From an uncultured Clostridium sp. (GTDB lineage Bacteria > Bacillota > Clostridia > Clostridiales > Clostridiaceae), in the NCBI GenBank assembly GCA_900547475.1, contig URGW01000026.1, positions 1-53,675 on the forward strand: a DNA stretch of 53,675 nt. The letters are read 5' to 3'. The position numbers were made by a program, and so were the translations under genes. This document shows, in pieces, positions 32,591 through 41,801 of this stretch (position 1 is the first letter of the stretch; the number at the start of each line of letters is the position of its first letter). The notes under the pieces are model-generated. The model saw nothing but the letters and a program-made list of their open reading frames with translations, was not told where the DNA came from and did not search any database.

Positions 32591-33979
32591 TTATTTTTCT
32601 TTTGCTCTATTTAAAAGTATATCGCCAACTTTAACAACATCTCCAGCACCTACTGTAAGTATCAAATCTTTAGGTTGAACTTTTGATGCTAAATAATCAG
32701 CAACCTCTTCATGGCTATGAAGATTTATACAACTTAATCCAGTTTTTCTTATAGCATCTCCAAGCTCATTAGAAGACACTAAACCTGTATCTTTTTCTCT
32801 TGCAGCATAAATATCCATTAAGATTAATTCATCAGCAGAAGAGAAACAAGTTGTAAATTCATCAAAAAGTGTTTTTGTTCTAGTATAAGTATGTGGTTGA
32901 AATACACAATATGTTTTATTGTGTTCAATAAGCTTTGCTGTATCTAATGTTGCTTTTATTTCAACAGGGTGATGAGCATAGTCATCTATTATAGTAGTTC
33001 CTTTAAACTCTCCTTTATATTCAAATCTTTTATGTGCTCCCTTACATTCAGCTAACCCAGCAATTATAGCCTCTTTAGGAATATTTAATATTAAAGAACT
33101 ACATATAGTTGCAAGAGCGTTAAGAATATTATGCTTTCCAGTTGTATTTAATGTTACATCGAATAAATTTTCACCATCTTTACAAACTGTAAATGTAGCA
33201 CATCCCTTATTATTGAAAGAAATATTAGTTGCAGTTACATCACCTTTAGTAAAGCCATAACTCATAGTATTACATTTTGCGTAATTTATAACTTCTAGTA
33301 CTCTAGAATCTTCTGCACAACCAACTAAATATCCATCAGATGGAATTAAATCAGAGAACTTTTTAAAGGTGTCTTTGATGTGATTTATATCTCTATAGTA
33401 ATCTAAATGATCTGCGTCTATATTTAATATTATTCCTATATAAGGATAGAATTTTAAAAATGAGGCTTTATATTCACAAGCTTCTGTTACAAAATACTCA
33501 CTTTCACCAATTTTATAATTACCATGAATAGCATCAACATCGCCACCAACTAAAATTGTAGGATCTAAGTTTGCATTTAATGTTATATGAGATAACATTG
33601 AAGTTGTTGTTGTTTTTCCATGAGTTCCAGCAACAGCAACGTTGTATTTATGACCTTTCATTATATAGCCTAAAAATTCAGCTCTATCCATTAATTCTAT
33701 ATTTTTATTTTTTGCTTCAATTATTTCAGGGTTAGTAGAAGGGATAGCAGCAGTATATACTACTAAATCAACATTTTTAAGGTTTTCACCTTTATGCCCT
33801 ATGTAAATTTCAGCACCAGATGCTCTAAGCTTATTTAGAACTTCAGATTCTTTAGCATCAGATCCAGATACTTTATAACCTTTTGTTAATAAAACAGCAG
33901 CAAGTCCACTCATACTTACTCCGCCAATTCCAATAAAATGTACTTTTCTATTTTTACTTGAATTTAGATCGAAAGACAA
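32591..33979 (-). CDS. murC: UDP-N-acetylmuramate--L-alanine ligase
   Basis: 462 residues; adds L-Ala to UDP-MurNAc, the first step of the peptidoglycan stem peptide. The N-terminal Rossmann part begins HFIGIGGVSMSGLA near 14. The ATP loop GTHGKTTTTS is near 117, and the C-terminal ligase domain includes IIDDYAHHP near 325 and FQPHTYTRT near 355. The start is TTG, with AAAGGGG upstream. It is transcribed away from purR; the 400 bp between them hold no gene, only AT-rich DNA with the purR promoter. Confidence 0.96.
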   Translation of the reverse strand: MSFDLNSSKNRKVHFIGIGGVSMSGLAAVLLTKGYKVSGSDAKESEVLNKLRASGAEIYIGHKGENLKNVDLVVYTAAIPSTNPEIIEAKNKNIELMDRAEFLGYIMKGHKYNVAVAGTHGKTTTTSMLSHITLNANLDPTILVGGDVDAIHGNYKIGESEYFVTEACEYKASFLKFYPYIGIILNIDADHLDYYRDINHIKDTFKKFSDLIPSDGYLVGCAEDSRVLEVINYAKCNTMSYGFTKGDVTATNISFNNKGCATFTVCKDGENLFDVTLNTTGKHNILNALATICSSLILNIPKEAIIAGLAECKGAHKRFEYKGEFKGTTIIDDYAHHPVEIKATLDTAKLIEHNKTYCVFQPHTYTRTKTLFDEFTTCFSSADELILMDIYAAREKDTGLVSSNELGDAIRKTGLSCINLHSHEEVADYLASKVQPKDLILTVGAGDVVKVGDILLNRAKEK

Positions 33980-34291
33980 TATATCAACCCCTTTATTGTA
34001 TAATTATAATATGAGATTTTTGTTTCTAATATTTAATGAGTATGTTCTATGTAACTTTAATATAATTAAATCAAAAGTTAGATTCTCATTTAATATATAT
34101 TTATAATTATATACAAATTTGCTAGGTTGAACACAAAAATTAAAAAATATATAAAATATTTTACAAAAAAAGAGCTAAATTATATATTAAGAAGAAAAGT
34201 ATTTATAAAATGTTTATAATATGGAAGATTTATAATTGAACAAAGAAAATAACTTATATAAAGAATTACTTATAAATAACTTAAAAAAGTA

Positions 34292-34320
34292 TTGATAATG
34301 TAATGAATATAGAATAAAAT
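34292..34320 (+). promoter_or_regulatory. promoter of purR
   Basis: TTGATA, a 17-bp spacer and TAAAAT, about 66 bp upstream of the purR start. Confidence 0.7.
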
Positions 34321-34386
34321 ATGAATATTCGGGTGAGATAAATTGAAAAAATTCGTGTTTTTGAGAAAATAAGGAAGGTGAGTAAA

Positions 34387-35202
34387 GTGGAAAAATTAAG
34401 TAGAAATAATAGAGTTGTAGCCATTACAAAGATATTAATAGAAACTCCTAATAAGGTTATAGGATTAAATAGATTTTCGGAACTTTTAAATGCAGCTAAA
34501 TCAACTATTAGTGAGGATATAGTAATAGTTAGAGAAGTATTGGAAAAATTAGAGATGGGATCTATAGAGACTATTTCAGGTGCTGCAGGAGGAATTAAGT
34601 TCATTCCTTCAATGGGAAAACAGGCTAAAGAAGAGTTTGCAAATGAATTATGTGAAGCATTAATAGAAGATGGTAGAATTGTACCAGGAAACTTTGTTTA
34701 TTTGACAGATATAATGTATAATCCACAAATAGTAAGTAAAGCTGGGGTTATTTTAGCTTCTCATTTCCAAAATATGAATATAGATTATATAGTTACTGTT
34801 GAAACAAAGGGTATTCCTTTAGCATATGAAGTTGCTAAAAGTCTTGGCATAGAACTAGTAATAATAAGAAAAGATAACAAGATTACAGAAGGACCAACAG
34901 TTACAATTAATTATGTATCTGGTACAAGTGGAAGAATTCAGCAAATGGCATTAGCTAAAAAGTGCATGAAGCCATCAAGTAAGTGTGTATTTATAGACGA
35001 TTTCTTAAGAGGTGGTGGAACAGCTGAAGGAATTAAAGATCTTTTAAAAGAATTTGATAGTGAATTAGTTGGAACAGGAGTACTTGTTGATAACGTTGGA
35101 ATAGAAAATAAGAGAACATCTGATTATGTTTCAATTATTGATTTAGAATACGATAAAGAAGAGGAAAAACTTAATGTTAGACCATCCGCTTTTATAAAAT
35201 AA
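34387..35202 (+). CDS. purR: purine operon repressor PurR
   Basis: 271-residue Gram-positive PurR: an N-terminal winged helix (about 1-70, SRNNRVVAITKILIETPNKV and LNAAKSTISEDI) plus a phosphoribosyltransferase-like effector domain that senses PRPP. The PRPP motif CVFIDDFLRGGGTAEG is near 200. It represses purine synthesis genes. The GTG at 34387 is chosen because GGAAGGTG is its ribosome site; the in-frame GTG nine bases upstream is inside that site. It begins the conserved purR-spoVG-glmU-prs block. Confidence 0.94.
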   Translation: MEKLSRNNRVVAITKILIETPNKVIGLNRFSELLNAAKSTISEDIVIVREVLEKLEMGSIETISGAAGGIKFIPSMGKQAKEEFANELCEALIEDGRIVPGNFVYLTDIMYNPQIVSKAGVILASHFQNMNIDYIVTVETKGIPLAYEVAKSLGIELVIIRKDNKITEGPTVTINYVSGTSGRIQQMALAKKCMKPSSKCVFIDDFLRGGGTAEGIKDLLKEFDSELVGTGVLVDNVGIENKRTSDYVSIIDLEYDKEEEKLNVRPSAFIK

Positions 35203-35210
35203 TAGATAAT

Positions 35211-35322
35211 CCGGTTGCTTTAAAAACAAATAAAATAAATTATGGAAAAAATTAAAAAAATCTAAGTAAAAAAAAGGATTTTAAAACTTTTTATAGAAAT
35301 AGTATTATTATAAAGCAACTGG
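35211..35322. repeat. 12-bp inverted repeat bracketing the spoVG upstream region
   Basis: CCGGTTGCTTTA (35211-35222) can pair with TAAAGCAACTGG (35311-35322) with one G-U pair. The downstream arm ends in the first bases of the spoVG ribosome site (CTGGAGGTG). In read-through RNA from purR this could close a large stem at the site. Confidence 0.5.
35274..35300 (+). promoter_or_regulatory. sigma-H-type promoter of spoVG
   Basis: AAGGATTT, a 14-bp gap and GAAAT fit the known sigma-H pattern (AGGATTT, 12-14 bp, GAAT). spoVG of B. subtilis is a classic sigma-H gene, which supports the call. Confidence 0.7.
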
Positions 35323-35334
35323 AGGTGTAGTGAA

Positions 35335-35619
35335 ATGACAATCACAGACGTTAGAATCAGAAAAATAGCAGCAGAAGGAAAAATGAAAGCTGTAGTTTCT
35401 ATAACATTTGATAATGAATTCGTTGTTCATGATATTAAAGTTATCGAAGGACAAAATGGTTTATTTATTGCAATGCCAAGTAGAAAAACACCAGATGGAG
35501 AATTTAAAGATATTGCCCATCCAATAAATACAGATACTAGGGAGAAAATTCAATCATCTATATTAAAGGCTTATCAAGCTGCAGTAGAAGAGGAAGAAAA
35601 CGTTGTTATAGCTGAATAA
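35335..35619 (+). CDS. spoVG: SpoVG, RNA/DNA-binding regulator
   Basis: 94 residues. It opens MTITDVRIRKIAAEGKMKAV, with VVHDIKVIEGQNGLFIAMPSRK following in the family's highly conserved form. SpoVG is a small nucleic-acid-binding regulator that acts in septation, sporulation and virulence gene control. The C-terminus is acidic. The ATG follows GGAGGTG. A sigma-H-like promoter precedes it and a strong palindromic terminator follows. Confidence 0.96.
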   Translation: MTITDVRIRKIAAEGKMKAVVSITFDNEFVVHDIKVIEGQNGLFIAMPSRKTPDGEFKDIAHPINTDTREKIQSSILKAYQAAVEEEENVVIAE

Positions 35620-35630
35620 TAGTTTTAAAT

Positions 35631-35668
35631 AAGAGGAATATATACATGTATATATTCCTCTTATTTTA
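35631..35668. terminator. terminator of spoVG
   Basis: A 32-bp palindrome centred on ACATGT (arm AAGAGGAATATATAC), followed by ATTTTATAATTTT. Perfect pairing apart from the tip. Confidence 0.88.
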
Positions 35669-35786
35669 TAATTTTATTGAGGAGTTGAAATACTTTAGTT
35701 AATGAAATATAATATATAAGAAATTACACGAACATTTTAGAGAAAAAATTGAGTTTTATACTTAAATTTTATAGAGAGGTGAGTTT

Positions 35787-37160
35787 ATGTACAAATGCGC
35801 TCTAATATTAGCAGCAGGTCAAGGAAAGAGAATTAAATCAGATTTACCTAAAGTTTTACATAAGGTTTGTGGTAAAGAAATGGTTAATCATTTAATTGAC
35901 ACATTAAGAAAAGGGAACGTAGAAGATATAAATGTTATCGTAGGAAAAGGTGCAGAATTAGTTAAAGAAAACACTAAAGCAAGAAATGTTAGTTATTCAT
36001 TACAAGAAGAACAATTAGGTACAGGTCATGCAGTTAAGTGTGCTAGAGATTTCTTAAAAAACAAAAAAGGAACAGTTGCAATTTTTAATGGAGATGCTCC
36101 TTTAATAAAAGAAGAAACTATAGAAGAACTATTTAAAGTGCATAAAGAAAGTGCAAATAGTGCAACTATACTTACTTCTATTTTAGATGATGCTTCAGGT
36201 TATGGAAGAATTATAAGAAATGAAAATGAAGTATTAAAGATAGTTGAGCATAAAGATTGTAATGAAGAAGAGATAAAAGTTAGAGAAATAAATTCTGGAA
36301 TGTACTGCTTTGAAATCGAAAGCTTAGTTGAATGCTTAGACAACCTTTCTAATCATAATTCTCAAGGAGAATATTATTTAACTGATGTAATTGGAATGAT
36401 GAAAGAAAAGAATGAAAAGGTTGGAGCACTTGTAATAAATTACGAAGAAACATTAGGCGTAAACTCAAGAGTTCAGCTTGCAGAAGTTGAAGCTATTTTA
36501 AGAAAAAGAATAAATAATAAACATTTAGAAAATGGCGTAACTATAATTGACCCTAATACGACATATATAGGAATTGATGTAGAGATAGGGCAAGATACTA
36601 TAATATATCCAGGTAATGTTATTGAAGGAAATACAGTAATAGGTAAGAACTGCATGTTATATCCAAATTCAAGAATTAATAATAGTATTATTGGTGAAGA
36701 TGTAGAAATACAATCATCTGTGATATTAGAAAGTGAAGTTGGAAATAATACTACGGTTGGTCCTTTTGCTTATATTCGTCCACAATCTATAATTGGAAAA
36801 AACGTGAGAATTGGTGATTTTGTGGAAATAAAAAAATCTACAATAGGTAATAATACTAAAGTATCTCACTTAACGTATGTAGGAGATGCTGAAGTAGGAG
36901 AAGGATGTAATTTTGGTTGTGGAACTGTTACTGTTAACTATGATGGTAAAAATAAGAATAAAACTATTATAGGAAATAATAGTTTTATTGGATGTAACAC
37001 AAACTTAATTTCACCTGTTACAGTAGAAGATAATACTTATATTGCAGCTGGTTCAACTATTACTAATAATGTAAAGAGTGGAGAGTTAGCAGTTGCTAGA
37101 GCTAAGCAAAGGAATATTGAAGGTTGGGTAGATAAAAAAGGTCTTATTAATAAAAAATAA
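35787..37160 (+). CDS. glmU: bifunctional N-acetylglucosamine-1-phosphate uridyltransferase / glucosamine-1-phosphate acetyltransferase
   Basis: 457 residues; makes UDP-GlcNAc, the precursor for peptidoglycan and teichoic acids. The N-terminal uridylyltransferase domain opens LILAAGQGKRIKSDLPKVLH; QEEQLGTGHAV lies near 75 and FNGDAPLI near 98. The C-terminal left-handed beta helix (about 250-450) is made of hexapeptide repeats, and the acetyltransferase residues sit around RPQSIIGKNV and NFGCGTVTVNYDG. The ATG follows AGAGAGGTG. Conserved position between spoVG and prs. Confidence 0.97.
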   Translation: MYKCALILAAGQGKRIKSDLPKVLHKVCGKEMVNHLIDTLRKGNVEDINVIVGKGAELVKENTKARNVSYSLQEEQLGTGHAVKCARDFLKNKKGTVAIFNGDAPLIKEETIEELFKVHKESANSATILTSILDDASGYGRIIRNENEVLKIVEHKDCNEEEIKVREINSGMYCFEIESLVECLDNLSNHNSQGEYYLTDVIGMMKEKNEKVGALVINYEETLGVNSRVQLAEVEAILRKRINNKHLENGVTIIDPNTTYIGIDVEIGQDTIIYPGNVIEGNTVIGKNCMLYPNSRINNSIIGEDVEIQSSVILESEVGNNTTVGPFAYIRPQSIIGKNVRIGDFVEIKKSTIGNNTKVSHLTYVGDAEVGEGCNFGCGTVTVNYDGKNKNKTIIGNNSFIGCNTNLISPVTVEDNTYIAAGSTITNNVKSGELAVARAKQRNIEGWVDKKGLINKK

Positions 37161-37224
37161 TATATATTAAACTATAAGATAAATATGGCAAAGGTCATCG
37201 CAAATTAAGGAGGGTCTCATAATT

Positions 37225-38184
37225 ATGATATCTCATGGGAGAAAAATAAAAATATTTACAGGAAATTCACACCCTGAACTAGCAAAAGAAATTGCTGATT
37301 TACTTGGAATACCACTAGGAAGTGCAAAAGTTTCAACTTTTAGTGATGGTGAAATATCAGTAGATATTAATGAAACAGTAAGAGGGGTAGATGTATTTAT
37401 AGTACAATCAACTAGTTCACCAGTTAATAATAATTTAATGGAATTATTAATAATGATAGATGCCTTTAAGAGAGCATCAGCTGGTAGAATAACAGCGGTT
37501 ATTCCGTATTATGGATATGCTAGACAAGATAGAAAGGCAAAATCAAGAGATCCAATTACTGCAAAATTAGTTGCAGACATATTAACAGCAGCGGGAGCTG
37601 ATAGAGTATTAACAATGGATTTACATGCTTCTCAAATTCAAGGATACTTTAACATACCAGTGGATCATCTATTAGGTTCACCAATATTAGCTAAGAGCTT
37701 CGTTGATAAAGGATTTAGTGATCAAGATGATGTAGTTGTTGTATCACCAGATTTAGGTAGTGTTACTAGAGCAAGAAAATTTGCTGATAAATTAAATGCA
37801 CCAATTGCAATTATTGATAAGAGAAGACCAAAGGCAAATGTGTCTGAGATAATGAATATTATCGGAGATATTGATGGGAAAAGATGTATATTAATTGATG
37901 ATATGATTGATACTGCTGGAACAATAGCAAATGCTGCAAATGCATTAAAAGAGTTAGGCGCAAAGAATGTTTATGCTTGCTGTACTCATGGAGTATTATC
38001 AGGACCAGCATTTGAAAGAATAAATAACTCTGCAATTGAAGAGTTAGTAATGTTAAATACTATTCCGCTTCCAGAAAAAGAAGGATTAGATAAGTTTAAA
38101 TCTATTTCTGTTGCACCGTTATTTGCGGAAGCAATTAAAAGAATATATGATGATGAACCAATAAGTAAATTATTTGAAAATTAA
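37225..38184 (+). CDS. prs: ribose-phosphate pyrophosphokinase
   Basis: 319 residues; forms PRPP from ribose 5-phosphate and ATP for nucleotide, His and Trp synthesis. Typical stretches: FTGNSHPELAKEIA near 10, FSDGEISVDI near 36, YYGYARQDRKAKSRDPI near 95, LTMDLHASQIQGYF near 127 and the PRPP loop CILIDDMIDTAGTI near 217. The ATG follows AAGGAGGG. PurR, encoded upstream, senses the PRPP made here. Confidence 0.97.
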   Translation: MISHGRKIKIFTGNSHPELAKEIADLLGIPLGSAKVSTFSDGEISVDINETVRGVDVFIVQSTSSPVNNNLMELLIMIDAFKRASAGRITAVIPYYGYARQDRKAKSRDPITAKLVADILTAAGADRVLTMDLHASQIQGYFNIPVDHLLGSPILAKSFVDKGFSDQDDVVVVSPDLGSVTRARKFADKLNAPIAIIDKRRPKANVSEIMNIIGDIDGKRCILIDDMIDTAGTIANAANALKELGAKNVYACCTHGVLSGPAFERINNSAIEELVMLNTIPLPEKEGLDKFKSISVAPLFAEAIKRIYDDEPISKLFEN

Positions 38185-38192
38185 TAACTTAT

Positions 38193-38228
38193 GACTGCTA
38201 CATCTGTAGCAGTCTATTTTTGTTTTTT
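38193..38228 (+). terminator. terminator of prs
   Basis: GACTGCTACA pairs with TGTAGCAGTC around a TC tip, followed by TATTTTTGTTTTTT. This ends the glmU-prs transcript before the inserted two-component system. Confidence 0.88.
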
Positions 38229-38321
38229 GAATATTGTGTTACAAATGTAAATTTTATAAAAACTCTATTATTGTTTTTTTTAATATAGTATAAAATAATA
38301 AATAAGGAAGGTGGAGGAAAG

Positions 38322-39008
38322 ATGAAAGATAAATTAGAAAAAGTTTTAATAGTAGATGATGATATTCATATTAATGAACTTATAGATATGTACTTAAAAA
38401 GTGGGGGATATAGCACTAAAAAATGTTTCAATGGAAATGATGCTTGTAACATAGTAGAATCAGAAGATATAGGATTAGTAATATTGGATGTAATGTTGCC
38501 AGGAAGAGATGGAATAGAGGTTCTTAAATATATAAGAAAAAATAGTGATGTTCCAGTAATAATGTTAACAGCAAAGGGAGAAGTATTTGATAAAGTACTT
38601 GCTTTAGAACTAGGAGCTGATGATTATATGGTAAAACCATTTGATCCTAAGGAATTATTAGCAAGAGTTAAGGCTGTAACAAGAAGATATACAGTTGATA
38701 ATCAATCAAAAGATGTAATTAAATATTCAGATTTAACAATTGATATTGGAGCGTATGAGGTAACATACAAAGGAAGTACTGTTAAATTAGCACCTAAGGA
38801 ATTAGAGTTACTTCATTTTATGGCAAGCAATCCTAATAAAGTTTTCACTAGAGAACAACTTATGTATGAAGTATGGGGATATGATTATCCGGGAGATTCA
38901 AGAACTGTTGATGTTCATATAAAGAGATTGAGGGAAAAGGTCAAGGGCGGAGAAAATTGGGAGCTTCAAACAGTATGGGGTGTTGGTTATAAGTTTGAGG
39001 TGAGATAG
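38322..39008 (+). CDS. OmpR-family response regulator
   Basis: 228 residues. The receiver domain (about 1-120) has the acidic pocket VDDD near 12, the phosphorylation Asp in LVILDVMLPGRDG near 55, Thr in MLTAKGE near 84, and Lys in MVKPFDP near 106. The C-terminal winged helix (about 130-226) is of the OmpR/PhoB type (LAPKELELLHFMASNPNKVF, DSRTVDVHIKRLREK). A histidine kinase gene starts immediately after the stop, so they form a pair. The ATG follows GGAGGAAAG. These genes are not usual members of the prs-pth block. Confidence 0.94.
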   Translation: MKDKLEKVLIVDDDIHINELIDMYLKSGGYSTKKCFNGNDACNIVESEDIGLVILDVMLPGRDGIEVLKYIRKNSDVPVIMLTAKGEVFDKVLALELGADDYMVKPFDPKELLARVKAVTRRYTVDNQSKDVIKYSDLTIDIGAYEVTYKGSTVKLAPKELELLHFMASNPNKVFTREQLMYEVWGYDYPGDSRTVDVHIKRLREKVKGGENWELQTVWGVGYKFEVR

Positions 39009-40418
39009 GTGAAGAAAAACAGTATAGTACGAAAGCTAATAATTACTTTTTCTTCAATAACAGGGGGCGTATTAATCCTTGTTGGACTAGTGTTAAGTAT
39101 AGGTTTTTACAGACTTAGTAATGATAAACTTGTAGATACACTAAACAAACAATTAGATGTTGTTTCAGAATCAGTAGGTAGTTATTTAAATTATCAAGAT
39201 GGTACTTACGATGAGGTTAATCGATTATTAAATATAGCAAGTTTAACAAATGATATGAACGGAATTATAGTAGATAGATTAGGATATGTCTATATGGTAT
39301 CTAGCAATGAATACAGTAGTCTTAAGTATACTAATATAGATATAACTAACTTTAATATGCGTGCTAATGAAAATATAGTTTATAAAAAAATTTCAATAAA
39401 GGGTGATAATGACTCAAGAGTTGGTGCGTTTATTAAGCCTATTTATTCTAATAAACAATTAGATGGTTATATAATAATGGTTGATAATGAACCAGTAAAT
39501 GAAAAGCATACGATACTTATAATATGGATATCTATTATATTAGCAGTGATAATTGCAGGAGCAATTGTAAAATATTTTGCACAATTATTAGTAGTAGAAC
39601 CAATAGAGGAAATTAATAATGCTGCAAAAAGGTTAGCTAAAGGTGATGTACAAGAAAGAGTGAAAGTTATTGGAAAAAATGAGATAGGAGAATTAGCTGA
39701 ATCATTTAATAGAATGGCACAGTCTATAGAACAGTCTGACAATATTAGAAAAGAGTTTATTTCAAATGTTTCTCATGAATTACGCTCACCTATAACTTCA
39801 ATAAAAGGATTTATTGGAGGAATATTAGATGGAGTTATTCCAAGGGATAAGGAGAACTATTATTTAAAAATAGTTTATGATGAAATTGATAGATTAGCTA
39901 GGCTTGTTAATGATTTATTAGATATTTCAGCTATGGAATCAGGAAAATTTAACTTAAATATTTCTGAATTTGATATTAATCAAACAGTAAGTTTGTGTAT
40001 ATTAAATTTAGAAAATAAGATACAAACAAAGGCACTAAGTGTTAAAGCAACATTTCATGAAAAAAGATGTTTTGCAATAGGTGATAGAGATAGAATACTT
40101 CAAGTTATCACTAATTTACTTGAAAATGCTATTAAATATAGTGATGACAATGGTCAAATAGAAGTTAATATATCAACAAAGGGTGAAAAAATATTTGTAA
40201 GTATATTTAACTCTTGCGATATTCTTTCGGAAAATGATTTAAATCATATTTGGGATAGATTTTATAAGAGTGACAAGTCAAGAACTAATAAAATTAGTAC
40301 GGGACTTGGGTTGCCTATAGTAAGATTAATATTATCACAACACAATCAAGATATATGGGTAGAGAATGTAGAAGATAAAGGTGTAAGATTTATATTTACA
40401 TTACAAAGGAACAGCTAA
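39009..40418 (+). CDS. membrane sensor histidine kinase
   Basis: 469 residues. The first membrane helix is near 10-32 and a second near 172-193. They frame an extracellular sensor domain of about 140 residues with no recognised ligand pocket. A HAMP linker (about 193-245, EPIEEINNAAKRLAKGD) leads to the HisKA domain with the phospho-accepting His in SNVSHELRSPITSIKG near 258. The ATPase domain has LLENAIKYS (N box) near 370 and GLGLPIVR (G box) near 435. The start is GTG, directly after the response-regulator stop, with GAGGTGAG as ribosome site. A pseudo-HtrA protein gene follows about 100 bp downstream. Confidence 0.93.
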   Translation: MKKNSIVRKLIITFSSITGGVLILVGLVLSIGFYRLSNDKLVDTLNKQLDVVSESVGSYLNYQDGTYDEVNRLLNIASLTNDMNGIIVDRLGYVYMVSSNEYSSLKYTNIDITNFNMRANENIVYKKISIKGDNDSRVGAFIKPIYSNKQLDGYIIMVDNEPVNEKHTILIIWISIILAVIIAGAIVKYFAQLLVVEPIEEINNAAKRLAKGDVQERVKVIGKNEIGELAESFNRMAQSIEQSDNIRKEFISNVSHELRSPITSIKGFIGGILDGVIPRDKENYYLKIVYDEIDRLARLVNDLLDISAMESGKFNLNISEFDINQTVSLCILNLENKIQTKALSVKATFHEKRCFAIGDRDRILQVITNLLENAIKYSDDNGQIEVNISTKGEKIFVSIFNSCDILSENDLNHIWDRFYKSDKSRTNKISTGLGLPIVRLILSQHNQDIWVENVEDKGVRFIFTLQRNS

Positions 40419-40519
40419 AAATAAACGGTAAGATAATATCAAAAATTAGATTTTGATATATGATTAGAAATATTGAAGTTACTTTTTTATATGCAATATT
40501 TCAATAGTTGGAGGTAGAT

Positions 40520-41653
40520 ATGAGTAATAAAGAAGATGGAAAAAGAAAAATATCGAACAATCCACAAGATAGGATATCTAATATAATTTTTGAAAAGAAG
40601 AATACTACTCGAACAAGAGTAAAATTTGGTGCTAAAATAATTTTATATGTAGCAATAGCAGGAGCCTTAGGTGCAATTATATCTAATATAAATATTAAAA
40701 GTAAGTATGGCGGAGCTATACAACAGATTGAAGAAATTAAAGAAAGTACAGATATGGTTATATTAGACTATACAAAAATTATAAAAGACGTATCACCGTC
40801 ATTAGTTAGCATTAGTGATTCAGCAGAGAAACTTACTGAAGATGAATATTTTGAAGGAAATATAACTGGAGTTATAATAGATTCAAGTGGAATAATATTA
40901 ACAAACTATTCTGGAATCAGAGGAAAAAGTAATATATATGTAAAGCTATCATCAGTGGCGGCAACACCGATAAAAGCACAAATATTAGTTGAAAATGAAG
41001 ATAGAAATTTAGCGATAATAAAAATAGAATTTGATGGAGAATTACAACCTATAAAAATAGCAGACTCAGATAGTATAAAAGAGGGGCAAGGAATAGTTGT
41101 ATTAGGAAATGCTATAGGTGATGACTATATAGGCAGTTCGATTCCAGGTGTAATTACTTCAAAAAATGAAAAGATAACTATAGAAGATGAGAGAGAACAA
41201 TCACTTTTACAAATAAATGCGCCTATAAATGAAAAAAATACAGGTGGTGCAATTTGCAACTCTAAAGGGGAATTAGTTGGAATTGCTGATTTATCTATTA
41301 CTAATGAACGAAATGAAGAGGGACTTTATTACGGGTTACAAATGGAAGAATTTAAAGATATTATAAATTCAACAAATGCATTTAAAAGACTATTAGGAAT
41401 AATTGATGGTGGAATAGTTGTCGATGAAGTAAAAGGTTTTAGTGGGCTATATATACAAGAATTAGACAAAGAGGGAAGTGCATATTTAGCCGGTATTAAA
41501 CCTACAGATATTATTATAGAAGTAGATGGATATAAAGTTGAAAATGCTGATGATTTAATACAATTATTACAAAACAAGAAAAAAGATGATATACTACATT
41601 GTAAAGTTTTAAGTGAAGGTGAAATGAAGAGTGTAGATATTAAAATATACTAG
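40520..41653 (+). CDS. membrane-anchored HtrA-like protein, apparently catalytically inactive
   Basis: 377 residues laid out as HtrA/DegP: a cytoplasmic N-terminus, one membrane helix (about 38-58), a trypsin-like fold (about 75-270) and a C-terminal PDZ domain (about 290-375). The fold is clear from GVIIDSSGIILTN, VVLGNAIGD and GIADLSI. But the catalytic positions are altered: TNNHVV is TNYSGI (His replaced by Ser131), DLAVLKI is NLAIIKI (Asp replaced by Asn163), and GNSGGP is KNTGGA (Ser replaced by Thr241). All three changing together argues for a deliberate non-protease, perhaps a PDZ-based sensor or chaperone for the kinase next door. The ATG at 40520 follows GGAGGTAG. Confidence 0.85.
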   Translation: MSNKEDGKRKISNNPQDRISNIIFEKKNTTRTRVKFGAKIILYVAIAGALGAIISNINIKSKYGGAIQQIEEIKESTDMVILDYTKIIKDVSPSLVSISDSAEKLTEDEYFEGNITGVIIDSSGIILTNYSGIRGKSNIYVKLSSVAATPIKAQILVENEDRNLAIIKIEFDGELQPIKIADSDSIKEGQGIVVLGNAIGDDYIGSSIPGVITSKNEKITIEDEREQSLLQINAPINEKNTGGAICNSKGELVGIADLSITNERNEEGLYYGLQMEEFKDIINSTNAFKRLLGIIDGGIVVDEVKGFSGLYIQELDKEGSAYLAGIKPTDIIIEVDGYKVENADDLIQLLQNKKKDDILHCKVLSEGEMKSVDIKIY

Positions 41654-41663
41654 ATATAAATGA

Positions 41664-41705
41664 GTTTAGACTAATTCTAATTAAGAATTGGTCTAAATTT
41701 TTGTT
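41664..41705 (+). terminator. terminator of the two-component/HtrA-like group
   Basis: TTTAGACTAATTCT pairs with AGAATTGGTCTAAA, with a mismatch or wobble, followed by TTTTTGTTTTT. Confidence 0.85.
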
Positions 41706-41801
41706 TTTAAAATTCAATTTGATATAATAATATAAAACTTTTATTATTTAAAAATGGTATAATATAAAATAGTCACTTTAAAAGTAACGGAGGAATAAAG
41801 G

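Noticed and set aside
34321..34360. Two ATTCG-like sequences in the purR leader as possible PurR boxes
   Set aside because: They lie 24 bp apart in the same direction and miss the CCGAAC core, so they do not fit the known inverted pair.
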